A DNA stretch of 64,000 nt, from the NCBI GenBank assembly GCA_013911655.1, contig JACESU010000001.1, forward strand, positions 62,001 through 126,000, given 5' to 3'. The translations under genes were made by a program, and so were the position numbers. Positions 52,201-61,355 of the stretch are shown piece by piece (positions within the stretch are counted from its first letter, which is position 1; every line of letters starts with the position of its first letter). The notes below the pieces were generated by a model. That model was not told the DNA's origin. It saw only the letters and a list, made by a program, of their open reading frames with translations, and searched no databases. This DNA is from Alphaproteobacteria bacterium (GTDB lineage: Bacteria > Pseudomonadota > Alphaproteobacteria > Caedimonadales > UBA1908).

Positions 52201-54109
52201 AGAAACGATCAAATCCATCACTGCTGACGGTCTTTGCCATGTGTTTGATTTCCATATCAAAGCTATGAATCCAAACGACATCGTCGGCCTCTTCCCGTGT
52301 TACCCTGAAAGGGATTTCACTAATAACACGAAGCCCTAAATTTTCAAGGGTGGGCAGAATATCGGAAAGCGCGACGGGTTTAGATTTATGGAAAAATTTA
52401 AGTTTGATATGGGAGGGTTCGTCAGGATTGACGACGGACACTCTTGTTGTAAACGATTTTTCAGCATAAATGGATTCGATGGCTTCAATATCACTGACGA
52501 CATCTTGCCCCATGAAACGGTCTTGGTAAGCGCGGGTAAAGGCGTTACGGTACAAGCGGAAAAGGCGCGCACATTTCCATTCGGTGAAGCTAAGATTCAA
52601 GGCGTTTCTGAGGTCATCACCCCAAGATTTCGCCACTTCCATCAACTGCTGTTCGATGTGCGTAATATTATAAGCGTCTTTTGTGCCGTTGGGCGTGTTG
52701 ATGGTAAAATGAATCCGGGCAAAGGTGAAGGCGCCGAACTGCGCTTTGACAACGCCCAGTTTGCCGTCAAGTTCTCTGGCAAGGACAGCGCCCATTTTAT
52801 CCATAAGAGTCGAGTCAAAGACGTCTCCTGGCACATAGACAAGGCATGACATGAACCGCTTGAAAATATCAGCTCTCATAAAGAGGGCGACGCGCTGCTC
52901 AACCTGCAGGCGCACAATGGACATGCCGATTTGCGTCAGTTCTGTGACAGAGGCTTGGAAAAGTTCATCACGAGGGAGTGTGTCCAGGATATGGATAAGC
53001 GCTTTACCATCATGCCACGTAGGTTCAATGCCGGCATTTTCAATAACGCGTTCCACCTTGCGACGCAGGTACGGGATGTCGCGGGCACTGCTGTCATAGG
53101 CGATGGAAGTGAAAAGGCCTAAGAACATATGAAGGCCAATGACTTCTCCCGCCTCATTCAGGAAGCGCACGCCAATGACATCCATGGGCACATCGCGGTG
53201 CACCAGCGAGAGTTGAGTTGTCTTGTTAATAATCAAGGGGCTTGGTTTCATGATCAAATGGCGTGTAGCTTGGGAATACCCCACACCCTCAAAAATACGA
53301 TCAAGGCGTCGCTGATCTTCATCTCGCAAAATACCAAGGGCCTGAACAGCGCGCGGCTCTCGCAAGAGACGACCGTCTTCGCCGTATAGTTCATACTTGC
53401 AGTATCCAAGAAAGGTAAAATGCTCATCTTCAATCCAGCGAAGGAAATCTTTCGATTCTTCGATGCGGACATATTCGCCTTGATAGCGACTGACCTCGAC
53501 GTCCTTGATGGCCTCTCGCACTTGGCGGCGCATAGCGTCCCAATCTTGGGTCGCCTGACGGACTTCTAAAAGCGTTTGGGGAAGGCCTTCCAAAACTGTT
53601 TGCACCGTTTCTGGTGTGACCATTTCTGTGATTTCGCAGTAGATCAAAGATTCTTCTTTGACGTTAGGATCAAGACTTCCTTTATCTTTAATGGCGATCA
53701 GATTCCCCGCGCTGTCACGTTGGACATATAAAACAGGGTGAACAACCAAGCGTGGTTTGAGACCTAGGCGGTTCAGAAAATGAATAAGAGAGGCTACCAA
53801 AAACGCCATGTTGTCGTTGACAAGCTGGATTACAAGACGCTCGGGTGAGGTGTCGATAGAAGCGGGCTTTAGGTAATAAACATCATATTTAGGTGTGTCG
53901 GCTTCGCGTTGCTGGCAAAACATCCACAGGCGAAAAAGACCATCTGCAATGCGCTCAGGCGTGAGGCGCCTTAGAACTTTCAGGTGCTGATACCCATAAA
54001 AGGCCATGACAAAACGCTTAAGGGAGGCATGTTGAGAAGGGTCCACCTGGCGCTTGAGGATGCTGGTGATACGTTGAAGCAGGTCTTCTTTATCGTCTAT
54101 GATATCCAT
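49268..54109 (-). CDS. gdh: NAD-specific glutamate dehydrogenase (large 180-kDa type)
   Basis: A 1,613-residue protein, the normal size of the large bacterial NAD-GDH (L_180 class). The N-terminal half holds ACT-like regulatory regions. The catalytic part includes RGGIRWSDRHEDFRTEVLG at about 805-825 and KNSVIVPVGSKGGF, followed by a Rossmann region (VVGIGDMSGDVFGNGML). It converts glutamate to 2-oxoglutarate and ammonia, feeding amino acids to the TCA cycle. It is a single-gene unit with its own terminator. Confidence 0.96.
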   Translation of the reverse strand: MDIIDDKEDLLQRITSILKRQVDPSQHASLKRFVMAFYGYQHLKVLRRLTPERIADGLFRLWMFCQQREADTPKYDVYYLKPASIDTSPERLVIQLVNDNMAFLVASLIHFLNRLGLKPRLVVHPVLYVQRDSAGNLIAIKDKGSLDPNVKEESLIYCEITEMVTPETVQTVLEGLPQTLLEVRQATQDWDAMRRQVREAIKDVEVSRYQGEYVRIEESKDFLRWIEDEHFTFLGYCKYELYGEDGRLLREPRAVQALGILRDEDQRRLDRIFEGVGYSQATRHLIMKPSPLIINKTTQLSLVHRDVPMDVIGVRFLNEAGEVIGLHMFLGLFTSIAYDSSARDIPYLRRKVERVIENAGIEPTWHDGKALIHILDTLPRDELFQASVTELTQIGMSIVRLQVEQRVALFMRADIFKRFMSCLVYVPGDVFDSTLMDKMGAVLARELDGKLGVVKAQFGAFTFARIHFTINTPNGTKDAYNITHIEQQLMEVAKSWGDDLRNALNLSFTEWKCARLFRLYRNAFTRAYQDRFMGQDVVSDIEAIESIYAEKSFTTRVSVVNPDEPSHIKLKFFHKSKPVALSDILPTLENLGLRVISEIPFRVTREEADDVVWIHSFDMEIKHMAKTVSSDGFDRFLQAFTAVYTKQTEDDGFNRLVLAADLTWRQCSLIRAYAHYLKQLGMTYSAPFVQMTLVRHADITRLLVELFEARFDPTCTSGNADLIESILKALDGVDNQDEDRILRRYLNAILSTLRTNYFRTDDAGKVKPFISFKFDCAALMEMPLPRPLYEIYVYAQDMEAVHLRGGRVARGGIRWSDRHEDFRTEVLGLMKAQMVKNSVIVPVGSKGGFIVKKDLDGLSREEIQQISVSCYQTMIRGLLDITDNLVNHEIVPPAQVLRYDADDPYLVVAADKGTATFSDYANAVSQEYGFWLSDAFASGGSAGYDHKKMGITAKGAWESVRKHFRELGLNVDTTDFTVVGIGDMSGDVFGNGMLLSPHIRLVGAFNHAHIFVDPNPDAQKSYLERARLFNLPRSSWADYDPTLLSPGGAIYERRSKVINLTPEIQEMLSLPRPMVSPQDLIRALMTYHTDLLWFGGIGTYVKSSQESNADVGDRNNDPLRVNAKDLRCRVIAEGANLGVTHLGRIEFARRLHGRINTDAIDNSAGVDCSDHEVNIKILLGTVMAKNRLVLEKRNTLLESMTQNVSELVLRDNYKQNLCLSVMESSGTEVFDQKVRLIRKLESLGRLDRALEYLPDDNTLAEMQTSGRSFVRPELAVLLAYSKIQLYADLLTMDLVKDPFFEGRLLSYFPDLMRADYALDILSHPLRDEIVATIIVNEVVNHMGAAFVYEVQDKTGKSLPMIFKAYFLAMEVFNFEGFFEELESYDGKIDAVQQTRVYRELLKVLKRTTIWLLTHYPLEGLLSDLVHDLSIGVGAFLGDLTDCLDAEGEDKLAQTVVFYQNFGIEHAFAERCALLAIAANSPNIVLLASATGFTMREIGTLYFHLGSRFSFGKIRAQVRGIVTTSTWTNQQLMGLLEDLYNYQSDLTLRVISLAHENSKALEDGGKALMAQFEIDHTEAVTRLDRMFLEANIARCQDVATLTVATRELRLLSQS

Positions 54110-54236
54110 AGGTACTCTCGATAGTCTAAACAGATGCGGCCCACTTTACCGTCTGTCCAGAGCCTTGTCAGCAACTTTAACGCATCTTAGGAAAAAATTG
54201 TCAAAAAAGAGTAAAGAAATTTAGAAGAAACTTTTT

Positions 54237-54311
54237 TGGAGCGGGCGAAGGGATTCGAACCCTCGGCCCCAACCTTGGCAAGGTTGTGCTCTACCCCTGA
54301 GCTACGCCCGC
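54237..54311 (-). tRNA. tRNA-Gly (anticodon GCC)
   Basis: The minus strand reads GCGGGCGTAGCTCAGGGGTA through the T-arm GGTTCGAATCC to CGCCCGCTCCA. The acceptor stem pairs perfectly, the anticodon loop contains TTGCCAA giving GCC, and CCA is encoded. Confidence 0.96.
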
Positions 54312-54338
54312 CCAATAAAAGGACTTTTGATGTGTCGG

Positions 54339-54366
54339 ATAATAGCGTGCTTCTGTTTTTTTGCAA
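54339..54366 (-). promoter_or_regulatory. Probable promoter of tRNA-Gly
   Basis: On the minus strand TTGCAA (54366-54361) and TATTAT (54344-54339) are 16 bp apart, resembling -35 and -10 boxes. They lie about 28 bp before the tRNA 5' end. Confidence 0.45.
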
Positions 54367-54484
54367 GGGGGAAATATTATTTTTTTTGAAGAGGCCTTTA
54401 GGAGAGATAAAAAAAAGCCTCACAAGAGGAGTTGACCTAGGCCAAGACTTCTTCTAAGTCCAAAGGGTGTCTTTGAGTGATTTA

Positions 54485-55372
54485 ATGAAAATGAGTAGAC
54501 CTGTTAAGAAAGTTCTGACTTTTTTAAGTGTGACAGGAACCGCATTCCTGGTGGGATGTGCGAGCGGCCCAGACGTATGTGAAGACGGGGGCTCGACTGC
54601 GTGTCATCCGACCTTTGCAAAAAGAGCTTATAATAGACCCTATCAGATTAAGGGAACATGGTATTATCCCCAGGCCCATTATGAGTACGCCAAAGAGGGG
54701 GTTGCGTCTTATTATGGTGGAACGGATGTATTTCATGGACGCCCTACCTCGAACGGTGAAATTTTTGATAAAAATGGTATGACGGCGGCGCACAAAACGG
54801 TGCCCATTCCTTGCGTGGTACGCGTGACCAATCTTAAGAATGGGCGTAGTATCAAGCTTCGTGTCAATGACCGGGGCCCCTTCATTGAGGGGCGCATCAT
54901 CGATGTGTCTAAAAAGGCTGCTCAAATGCTAGGCTTTCACAATGATGGACTGGGACAGGTGCGCGTCGAGACGTGCATTGAAGAAACCTTGATGCTAGCC
55001 GAAGAAAAAGCAGGAAAGAACGGTAAAAAAGGCGGGACGCAATTTGCAAAAGCAGGGCCCCCTAAAAAGAAAAAACCACCTATCACGCTTGTGGCACACG
55101 CGTCTCCTAAAAAACCGACCCATACGCCTAAATTGGTTGAAGAGCATGACGGATATTTTATTGAGGCAACTGAAGGGCTGATCCTTGCCAAAGCCCATGA
55201 AAAAGCTGATACCTATATGGCGCTTTTTCCAAAGGCCGGTGTGAGCCTTGTGCCGCTGAAGGGACAACCAAAGGGACACTATCATGTGGTGCTTGGTCCC
55301 ATGAAGGATAGCGAGGAAGCGCGCGGTCTGCTAAATCTACTCAAACGTGTCAAAGTACAAGATCAAAGCTAA
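54485..55372 (+). CDS. rlpA: RlpA-like septal lytic transglycosylase (lipoprotein, DPBB + SPOR)
   Basis: I take ATG 54485; an upstream in-frame GTG (54467) overlaps its own ribosome site. The leader ends in lipobox LVGC. A double-psi beta-barrel follows (GVASYYGGTDVFHGRPTSNGEIFDKNGMTAAHKT in pattern, then VRVNDRGPFIEGRIIDVS) with the conserved Asp-Arg-Gly-Pro-Phe. A Lys/Pro-rich linker leads to a C-terminal SPOR-like domain (GYFIEATEG onward) that should bind denuded septal glycan. First gene of the operon with dacC, tmk, holB and metG. Confidence 0.92.
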   Translation: MKMSRPVKKVLTFLSVTGTAFLVGCASGPDVCEDGGSTACHPTFAKRAYNRPYQIKGTWYYPQAHYEYAKEGVASYYGGTDVFHGRPTSNGEIFDKNGMTAAHKTVPIPCVVRVTNLKNGRSIKLRVNDRGPFIEGRIIDVSKKAAQMLGFHNDGLGQVRVETCIEETLMLAEEKAGKNGKKGGTQFAKAGPPKKKKPPITLVAHASPKKPTHTPKLVEEHDGYFIEATEGLILAKAHEKADTYMALFPKAGVSLVPLKGQPKGHYHVVLGPMKDSEEARGLLNLLKRVKVQDQS

Positions 55373-55383
55373 GGGGAAGTAAC

Positions 55384-56517
55384 ATGAGGGTTTGCATGAA
55401 AAAGAGCGTCACTATTTTGATGGTTGCGTTATGTTTGGCCACAAGCGCGCGCGCCATAGAGGTCGTATCAAAGCAAGCGTATCTTATTGATACGACCACC
55501 AATACGATCCTTTTCGATAAAGACGCCGAGGCCCTTGTTCCGCCCTCGTCCATGAGTAAACTCATGACAGCTCTTATGGTCTTTCAAGCGTTGAAATCAG
55601 GAAGAATCACCCTCAAAGATCTTTACACCGTCAGTAAAAAAGCCTGGAAAATGGAAGGCTCTCGTATGTTCTTGAATGTGAACGAGCAAGTCAGTGTGTC
55701 TGATTTGCTGCGGGGGCTTATCATTCAGTCGGGCAATGACGCGGCAGTCACCCTGGCAGAAGGGCTTATGGGTGACGAAGACGCCTTTGCCGAGCGCATG
55801 AATCAAGAAGCACAAAAGCTTGGGACCACCCATTCTACGTTCAAAAATGCCACAGGATTGCCGGCGGACGGGCACTTGTCCACCATGAAAGACTTGGTGC
55901 TTTTGGCTCAAAAAACCATTGAGCTGTATCCCGAATACTATGCCATGTACTCGGAAACAGAATTTACCCATAACAAAATTAAACAAATGAACCGTAATCC
56001 GCTTTTGTACGTGAATATGGGGGCAGATGGCCTAAAGACGGGCGCTACGGACGCGGCTGGTTACGGGGTTGTTGCGTCCTCCGTCCAAAATGGTAGGCGC
56101 CTTATTTTGGCCATTAACGGTGCGCCTTCAAAGCAAAAGCGCGCTGATGACGCCAAAGCTCTTATGGCGTGGGGATTTTCTTATTTTGCCAGTCCCAAGA
56201 TTCTTGCTAAGGGCGAATCAGTGGGCTTTTTGGATGTGTGGCTTGGGAAAGAAGGGCAAGTCCCCATGATCGTCCAAGAAGATGTTTACGTGACCCTTCC
56301 CCGTCATCAGATGCAAGATTTGAAGATGGAGCTTGTTTACACGAACCCTGTGGCAGCACCCATCGCCGCAGGCCAAAAGATCGGAAAAGTTGTGATCACT
56401 GTGCCTGGACGCGCCCCCCTTGAAAAGTCCGTGTTTGCGGGAAGTGCGGCCGAGCGTGCTGGGTTCTTCCCCCGCATCAAAGCCGCTATGAACTATCTTT
56501 TGTGGGGTCATAACTAA
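55384..56517 (+). CDS. dacC: D-alanyl-D-alanine carboxypeptidase (PBP5/6 type)
   Basis: A 377-residue protein with a signal peptide (ending SARA) and the three penicillin-binding motifs: SSMSKLM (Ser-x-x-Lys), SGN and KTG. A C-terminal PBP5_C domain and a final amphipathic helix (FFPRIKAAMNYLLWG) should anchor it to the inner membrane. It trims pentapeptides in peptidoglycan. Its TAA overlaps the tmk ATG (TAATG). Confidence 0.95.
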   Translation: MRVCMKKSVTILMVALCLATSARAIEVVSKQAYLIDTTTNTILFDKDAEALVPPSSMSKLMTALMVFQALKSGRITLKDLYTVSKKAWKMEGSRMFLNVNEQVSVSDLLRGLIIQSGNDAAVTLAEGLMGDEDAFAERMNQEAQKLGTTHSTFKNATGLPADGHLSTMKDLVLLAQKTIELYPEYYAMYSETEFTHNKIKQMNRNPLLYVNMGADGLKTGATDAAGYGVVASSVQNGRRLILAINGAPSKQKRADDAKALMAWGFSYFASPKILAKGESVGFLDVWLGKEGQVPMIVQEDVYVTLPRHQMQDLKMELVYTNPVAAPIAAGQKIGKVVITVPGRAPLEKSVFAGSAAERAGFFPRIKAAMNYLLWGHN

Positions 56518-57161
56518 TGGGAGTCGTGCCCGCACCCTTTATCACTTTTGAAGGAGGTGAAGGGACAGGAAAGTCGACCCAAATCAGAGCCCTTGCAGCC
56601 CTTTTGTCGCATCACGGGATTGCGTGTCTTGTGACGCGCGAGCCGGGAGGGAGTGTTGGCGCGGAAAAAATACGATCCCTTATTGTCGAGGGCGATGTGG
56701 GGCGCTGGGACGTCCTCACCGAATATTTTCTTCTCAGTGCTGCCAGACGTGATCATTTGGTGAAAACCATCAAGCCTGCTCTTGCGGCGGGGACGTGGGT
56801 GCTGTGTGACCGGTATATTGACTCTTCAAGGGTTTATCAACGACTGCGCGGTCTTGAGGGGCGTGTCATCGAAGAAATGTATGCGTATTTGTCCGAGGGC
56901 GCGGAGCCGGACTTGACTTTTATTTTTGATCTTGATCCTGAGGTCGGTCTTGCGCGCGCGGCCGCCAGGCGCGAGGGCGAAGACCGGTTCGAGCAACTTG
57001 GTCTTTCTTTTCACAAAGAGGTTAGAAACGCTTTTCTAGAGCTTAGCAAAACGTTTGCGGATCGCTGCTGTGTGGTGGATGCAAGCCTTTCTTTAAAAGC
57101 CCTGACAGAAGTCCTTTGGCACGAGGCGGAGTCCCGTTTCTTGAAAAAGGAACGCGCATAA
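56517..57161 (+). CDS. tmk: Thymidylate kinase
   Basis: A 214-residue enzyme with P-loop FEGGEGTGKST near the N-terminus, DRYIDSSRVYQ (the DRx motif, about 97-107) and a lid segment rich in Arg (LARAAARREGEDRFE). It phosphorylates dTMP to dTDP. It overlaps dacC by one base and precedes holB by one base. Confidence 0.97.
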   Translation: MGVVPAPFITFEGGEGTGKSTQIRALAALLSHHGIACLVTREPGGSVGAEKIRSLIVEGDVGRWDVLTEYFLLSAARRDHLVKTIKPALAAGTWVLCDRYIDSSRVYQRLRGLEGRVIEEMYAYLSEGAEPDLTFIFDLDPEVGLARAAARREGEDRFEQLGLSFHKEVRNAFLELSKTFADRCCVVDASLSLKALTEVLWHEAESRFLKKERA

Positions 57162-57162
57162 G

Positions 57163-58197
57163 ATGAGCATGAGTCCCTCTCGCCTGACGCCAGCTCTTAT
57201 GGGGCACGCACCGCAACTGATGTGGCTTCAAGACGCGTTCGCGCGCGGACGACTCCCCCACGGGTTGCTCTTAGAAGGGCCCAAAGGGATCGGCAAGGCA
57301 ACCTTCGCTTATCACGTGGCTAGGGGACTTTTGGCGCACACAGGCGGTCCCCTTTCCTTTGAGATGGAGTCAAGCAATCCTCTTTTTATGCGGGTGGGGG
57401 CAGGGGCTGAAGGCAATCTTTTTGTCATGGAACGTAAAATTGACCGTGACGGAAAAATGCCCCGAGATCTATCCATCGAGACGAGTCGCGCCCTAAAGAC
57501 TTTTTTTTCAAAAACCTCTTTAGAAGGAGGTTGGCGCGTGGGGATCATTGACAGCGTTGACGAGCTGACCCCCCAGGCTGCCCAGGCGCTTTTGAAGGTG
57601 TTAGAAGAGCCGCCTGAGAAGTGTTTGATCCTACTTATTCATCATGGGACGGGGCATCTCTTGGCGACCCTGAAATCCCGGTGTCAAACACTCTTGTTTT
57701 CCCCCCTTTCTAAAGACGAGACGCGCCGTGTATTAACGCAGCAAAATCTTTCCCTTTCCCAAAGCGCGGCCCAAGACCTTGGGCTTATTTTAGGGGGCTC
57801 ACCTGGCCTTTTGGGTGCTTTTGCAAGTCTGTTTGATGCGAGCTTTTATGATGATTTTCAAAAGCTTTCGCGGGACGTGGCCGAAAAAGGAAGGGCGGAT
57901 GTGACACTATTTCTCGATACCCACTTTCCCACCAAAAGCGATGATCTTGCCAAAAAGTTTGATCTGTTTAGTGTGTTTTTACCGGCATGGCTTCGGTTTT
58001 GGCTTGTGGCATCATATGAAAAAACGCGGGACTTTTCGCAAAGGTCTGAATCCCATCTTATGGCGGTGCGCCCAGCGCCCGAATGGACACACATCTGGCA
58101 AGGCCTTATTTCGCACTTTCAAGACGCCAAACGCTTGAGTTTTGACACAAGGCATGGTTTGATCCTGGCATTGGAACGCGTCTTTAACGGAGCTTAA
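57163..58197 (+). CDS. holB: DNA polymerase III delta' subunit
   Basis: A 344-residue clamp-loader ATPase-fold protein with GPKGIGKATFAYHVARGLL (P-loop-like, about 39-57), LTPQAAQALLKVLEEPPEK (sensor/SRC region) and LATLKSRCQTLLFSPL. The four-cysteine zinc module of E. coli delta' is absent, as is common in Alphaproteobacteria. It helps load the sliding clamp. Confidence 0.93.
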   Translation: MSMSPSRLTPALMGHAPQLMWLQDAFARGRLPHGLLLEGPKGIGKATFAYHVARGLLAHTGGPLSFEMESSNPLFMRVGAGAEGNLFVMERKIDRDGKMPRDLSIETSRALKTFFSKTSLEGGWRVGIIDSVDELTPQAAQALLKVLEEPPEKCLILLIHHGTGHLLATLKSRCQTLLFSPLSKDETRRVLTQQNLSLSQSAAQDLGLILGGSPGLLGAFASLFDASFYDDFQKLSRDVAEKGRADVTLFLDTHFPTKSDDLAKKFDLFSVFLPAWLRFWLVASYEKTRDFSQRSESHLMAVRPAPEWTHIWQGLISHFQDAKRLSFDTRHGLILALERVFNGA

Positions 58198-58206
58198 GCA
58201 AGCGCT

Positions 58207-59736
58207 ATGTCTGCAAAGAAACCTGCCTATTATGTCACGACCCCCATTTATTACGTTAATGACGCCCCCCATATTGGGCATGCTTACACCAGTGTGGCGG
58301 CCGATGTGTTGGCGCGCTTTAAGCGTCTTGATGGGTATGACGTTTTCTTTTTGACAGGGACCGACGAGCATGGTCAAAAGATCGAGCGTTCGGCTGAAAA
58401 GGCAGGCGTGTCGCCAAAAGAATATGTGGACGGGTTTACCCAGAAGTTTAAAGCGCTGTCGACCCTGTTGAATCTAAGTGATGATCACTTTATTCGCACA
58501 ACCTCACCTGAGCATCACGCTTGTGCCAAAGCCGTTTGGACCCGTCTTATAGAACGTGGCCACATTTACAAGGGGCATTACGCGGGGTGGTACGCTGTGC
58601 GGGATGAAGCCTTTTATAATGAAAAAGAGCTTGTGAACGGCAAAGCCCCCACGGGTGCTGACGTCGAATGGGTCGAGGAGGAAAGCTATTTCTTTAACCT
58701 ATCCCAGTGGCAAAAGCCCCTTCTTGAGTTTTATGCGGCAAATCCTGACTTTATGGGCCCTCAATCCAGGCGTAATGAAGTCGTCAAGTTTGTGGAAGGC
58801 GGTCTTCGAGATCTCTCGGTCTCGCGCTCGACCTTTGGGTGGGGTGTTCCTGTTCCGGGGGACGAGGCGCACGTCATGTACGTGTGGCTTGACGCGCTGA
58901 CGAACTATTTAACGGCCCTTGGGTTTCCCGATGAGAATGCGCCCCTTTACAAAGCCCACTGGCCGAACGTCGTGCACCTCGTGGGCAAGGATATTTTGCG
59001 CTTTCATGCGGTCTATTGGCCGGCCTTTTTGATGGCGGCAGGCATCGCGCCTCCAAAGCGTTTGTTTGCCCATGGTTGGTGGACCAACGAGGGGCAAAAG
59101 ATCTCTAAATCTTTGGGGAATACCATTGATCCTCACGCCCTGGTTGCAACTTACGGACTTGATCAGGTGCGCTATTTTATGATGCGCGAGATTCCCTTTG
59201 GCGGGGACGGTGACTTTTCAGACGCCGCTATTCGCAGGCGCACCAATTCGGATTTGGCTAACGATTTTGGTAACCTGGCTCAGCGCGTTTTATCCTTTGT
59301 GGCCAAACACGCGGGCGGGGTTGTCCCCACACCAGGCGACCTTCATCCCGAGGATAAAGCCCTTCTTGGGGTGGTTCAGCCGTTCCTTGAGGAAACGCGC
59401 GCTGCCATCGACCAGCAAGCCCTTAGCCGGTACTGCGAGATCTTGTGGACAGGCATTGCTGAGGCTAACCGGTATGTGGACGTGGCGGCTCCTTGGTCCC
59501 TACGTAAAGCAGATACGGCGCGTATGGGGACCGTTTTATATGTTTTGATGGAAGTAATTCGCCGCCTTGCGATCTTGGCCGGGCCCATCACGCCGGGTGC
59601 TTGCGCGAAAATCCTTGATCAACTCAGCGTTCCGGAAGACAGGCGCACCTTTGACTTTTTGGATGAAAAGATGACCCCGGGTGTGGCCCTTCCCGCACCC
59701 GAAGGCGTCTTTCCAAGACTGGTCGAAGAAAAATAA
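58207..59736 (+). CDS. metG: Methionyl-tRNA synthetase
   Basis: A 509-residue class I enzyme with the HIGH-type motif APHIGHAYTSVAAD (about 20-33) and KISKSLGNTIDP as the KMSKS loop (about 298-309). Length and lack of a zinc knuckle or C-terminal dimer domain fit the short MetG form. It charges tRNA-Met. It is the last recognised gene of the rlpA operon in this window. Confidence 0.97.
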   Translation: MSAKKPAYYVTTPIYYVNDAPHIGHAYTSVAADVLARFKRLDGYDVFFLTGTDEHGQKIERSAEKAGVSPKEYVDGFTQKFKALSTLLNLSDDHFIRTTSPEHHACAKAVWTRLIERGHIYKGHYAGWYAVRDEAFYNEKELVNGKAPTGADVEWVEEESYFFNLSQWQKPLLEFYAANPDFMGPQSRRNEVVKFVEGGLRDLSVSRSTFGWGVPVPGDEAHVMYVWLDALTNYLTALGFPDENAPLYKAHWPNVVHLVGKDILRFHAVYWPAFLMAAGIAPPKRLFAHGWWTNEGQKISKSLGNTIDPHALVATYGLDQVRYFMMREIPFGGDGDFSDAAIRRRTNSDLANDFGNLAQRVLSFVAKHAGGVVPTPGDLHPEDKALLGVVQPFLEETRAAIDQQALSRYCEILWTGIAEANRYVDVAAPWSLRKADTARMGTVLYVLMEVIRRLAILAGPITPGACAKILDQLSVPEDRRTFDFLDEKMTPGVALPAPEGVFPRLVEEK

Positions 59737-59798
59737 AGGTGTATTAATATGAATAGAGGCCGATTACGTATAATGTGCCTCTCTTCATGATGGTGAAT

Positions 59799-60611
59799 TT
59801 AAAACCGTAGCCACCCGTATCCCAGTGCCAGCAAAAGTCCGCCAAGACAGATTCGGTAAATCACAAAGGGGGTCATATCTGATTTGGAAAGCCACTTCAT
59901 CATAAAGTTGATGGTGCAAAGACCCACCACAAAAGCAATGCTCATCGCATAGAACGCGTCGGTGTATAGGGTAAAGTGGGTGCCTGACGTGTACATTTTA
60001 AAGGCCGTGTGGGAGGCCGCCGCAATGATGGCGGGAATTGACAGAAGAAAGGCAAAGCGCGCGGCGTCAGGACGCTTAAAGCCAAGGAATCTTGCCATGG
60101 TCAGGCAGGCGCCAGAACGACTGGTGCCTGGCAAAAGGGCAACCGCTTGGGCAAGGCCAATAAGGAGTGCCCGAAAGGCAGTCATGTGGGTGATGGACTT
60201 TTCAAGAGCGCCGATCTTGTCCGAAACAAACAAAAGAAGCCCAAAGCCAAGGGTTGTCCACCCAATAAACACAATGCTGCGAAGCCCACCTGTGCCATAA
60301 GCGCTGATGAGGGTGCCAAAAATGACAGCGGGGATCGTTGCCAGGATCAGGAACAGTACAAGGCGTCCGCCCCCTTCGACGCGCCCCCTGATCAGATTAA
60401 AAAAGCCGCCAACCATCTTGAAGACATCGCGCCAAAAATAGACAAGGACCGCCCCCAATGTGCCCACATGAAGGGCTACATCCATGGCAAGGCCTTGGTC
60501 TTTAAAATGAAAGAATTTTGGGACCAAAATCAGATGTCCAGATGAGCTTACGGGAATAAACTCGGTGAGCCCCTGCACAATGGCAAGAAGAGCGATGTGA
60601 GACAGTGGCAT
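59799..60611 (-). CDS. uppP: Undecaprenyl-diphosphatase (BacA/UppP)
   Basis: ATG 60611 has AGAGG seven bases upstream and is preferred over ATG 60626. The 270-residue membrane protein has the family motifs IVQGLTEFIPVSSSGHLIL near the start and LPGTSRSGACLTMARFLG (about 160-177). It recycles the lipid carrier for peptidoglycan by removing one phosphate from undecaprenyl diphosphate. Confidence 0.97.
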   Translation of the reverse strand: MPLSHIALLAIVQGLTEFIPVSSSGHLILVPKFFHFKDQGLAMDVALHVGTLGAVLVYFWRDVFKMVGGFFNLIRGRVEGGGRLVLFLILATIPAVIFGTLISAYGTGGLRSIVFIGWTTLGFGLLLFVSDKIGALEKSITHMTAFRALLIGLAQAVALLPGTSRSGACLTMARFLGFKRPDAARFAFLLSIPAIIAAASHTAFKMYTSGTHFTLYTDAFYAMSIAFVVGLCTINFMMKWLSKSDMTPFVIYRICLGGLLLALGYGWLRF

Positions 60612-60683
60612 TAAAGGCCTCTTCATGGTACATAAGAATATGGTGTATCCCTATCCAACATTAAGCACGAAGTAAAGAGAGTT

Positions 60684-61355
60684 ATGCGAACTTTGTACCA
60701 CTGGCCCCTGTGTGGCTCTGGCCGATATGTGCGGCTTCTTTTGGCTGAAAAAAAGCTGGAATTCGAGGCCGTGGTCGAGCCGTATTGGAAAAAGCGCGAA
60801 GAGTTTTGCGAGATTAACCCTACCGCCAAAGTGCCGGCCCTTGTCGAGCTGAACCAAGCGGTCTTTACAGACGGGCAAGTCATCTGCGAGTACTTAGAAG
60901 AAGCCTATCCAGGCCCCCACAGCTATTTAGGGGATACGCCGGCGGCGCGCGCGCAGACGCGCTCACTTTGCGCGCTTTTTGCGTCCGACTTCTATCAAGA
61001 AGTCATGCATAAGGTTGTCTTTGAAAAGACCCTCAAGCGTCACTTTGGTCTGGGGTATCTGGATTCTCAGGTGATGCGTGAAGGTCTTAAAAAGCTGACC
61101 GATTACCTCGAATATTTTTCATGGCTCATCGGCAGACGGCACTGGCTTGCGGGCGAGGATTACTCTTTGGCCGACATGGCGGGGGCCGCGCATCTGTCGT
61201 GCTTGGATTATCTAGGCCACGTACCCTGGGACACCTATCCTGACGTCAAGGAATGGTACGCCCGCATCAAGTCGCGCCCCAGCATGCGGCCCCTACTAGA
61301 GGACCGCATTCCAGGGATTGCGCCGGCCTATTACTATACAGACCCTGACTTCTAA
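60684..61355 (+). CDS. fzlA: FzlA-like GST-fold cell division protein
   Basis: A 223-residue GST-fold protein: thioredoxin-like start RTLYHWPLCGSGRYVRLLLAEKK, then ICEYLEEAYPG, and a helical domain with WLAGEDYSLADMAGAAHLSCLDYLG. The C-terminus RPLLEDRIPGIAPAYYYTDPDF in pattern matches FzlA, an FtsZ-binding division factor of Alphaproteobacteria whose C-terminal tail contacts FtsZ. True GST activity is doubtful. It is divergent from uppP. Confidence 0.85.
   Translation: MRTLYHWPLCGSGRYVRLLLAEKKLEFEAVVEPYWKKREEFCEINPTAKVPALVELNQAVFTDGQVICEYLEEAYPGPHSYLGDTPAARAQTRSLCALFASDFYQEVMHKVVFEKTLKRHFGLGYLDSQVMREGLKKLTDYLEYFSWLIGRRHWLAGEDYSLADMAGAAHLSCLDYLGHVPWDTYPDVKEWYARIKSRPSMRPLLEDRIPGIAPAYYYTDPDF

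Noticed and set aside
59747-59790. Terminator between metG and uppP
   Set aside because: The only hairpin (AGAGGC/GCCTCT) has a 16-base loop and no T tract, too weak to list.
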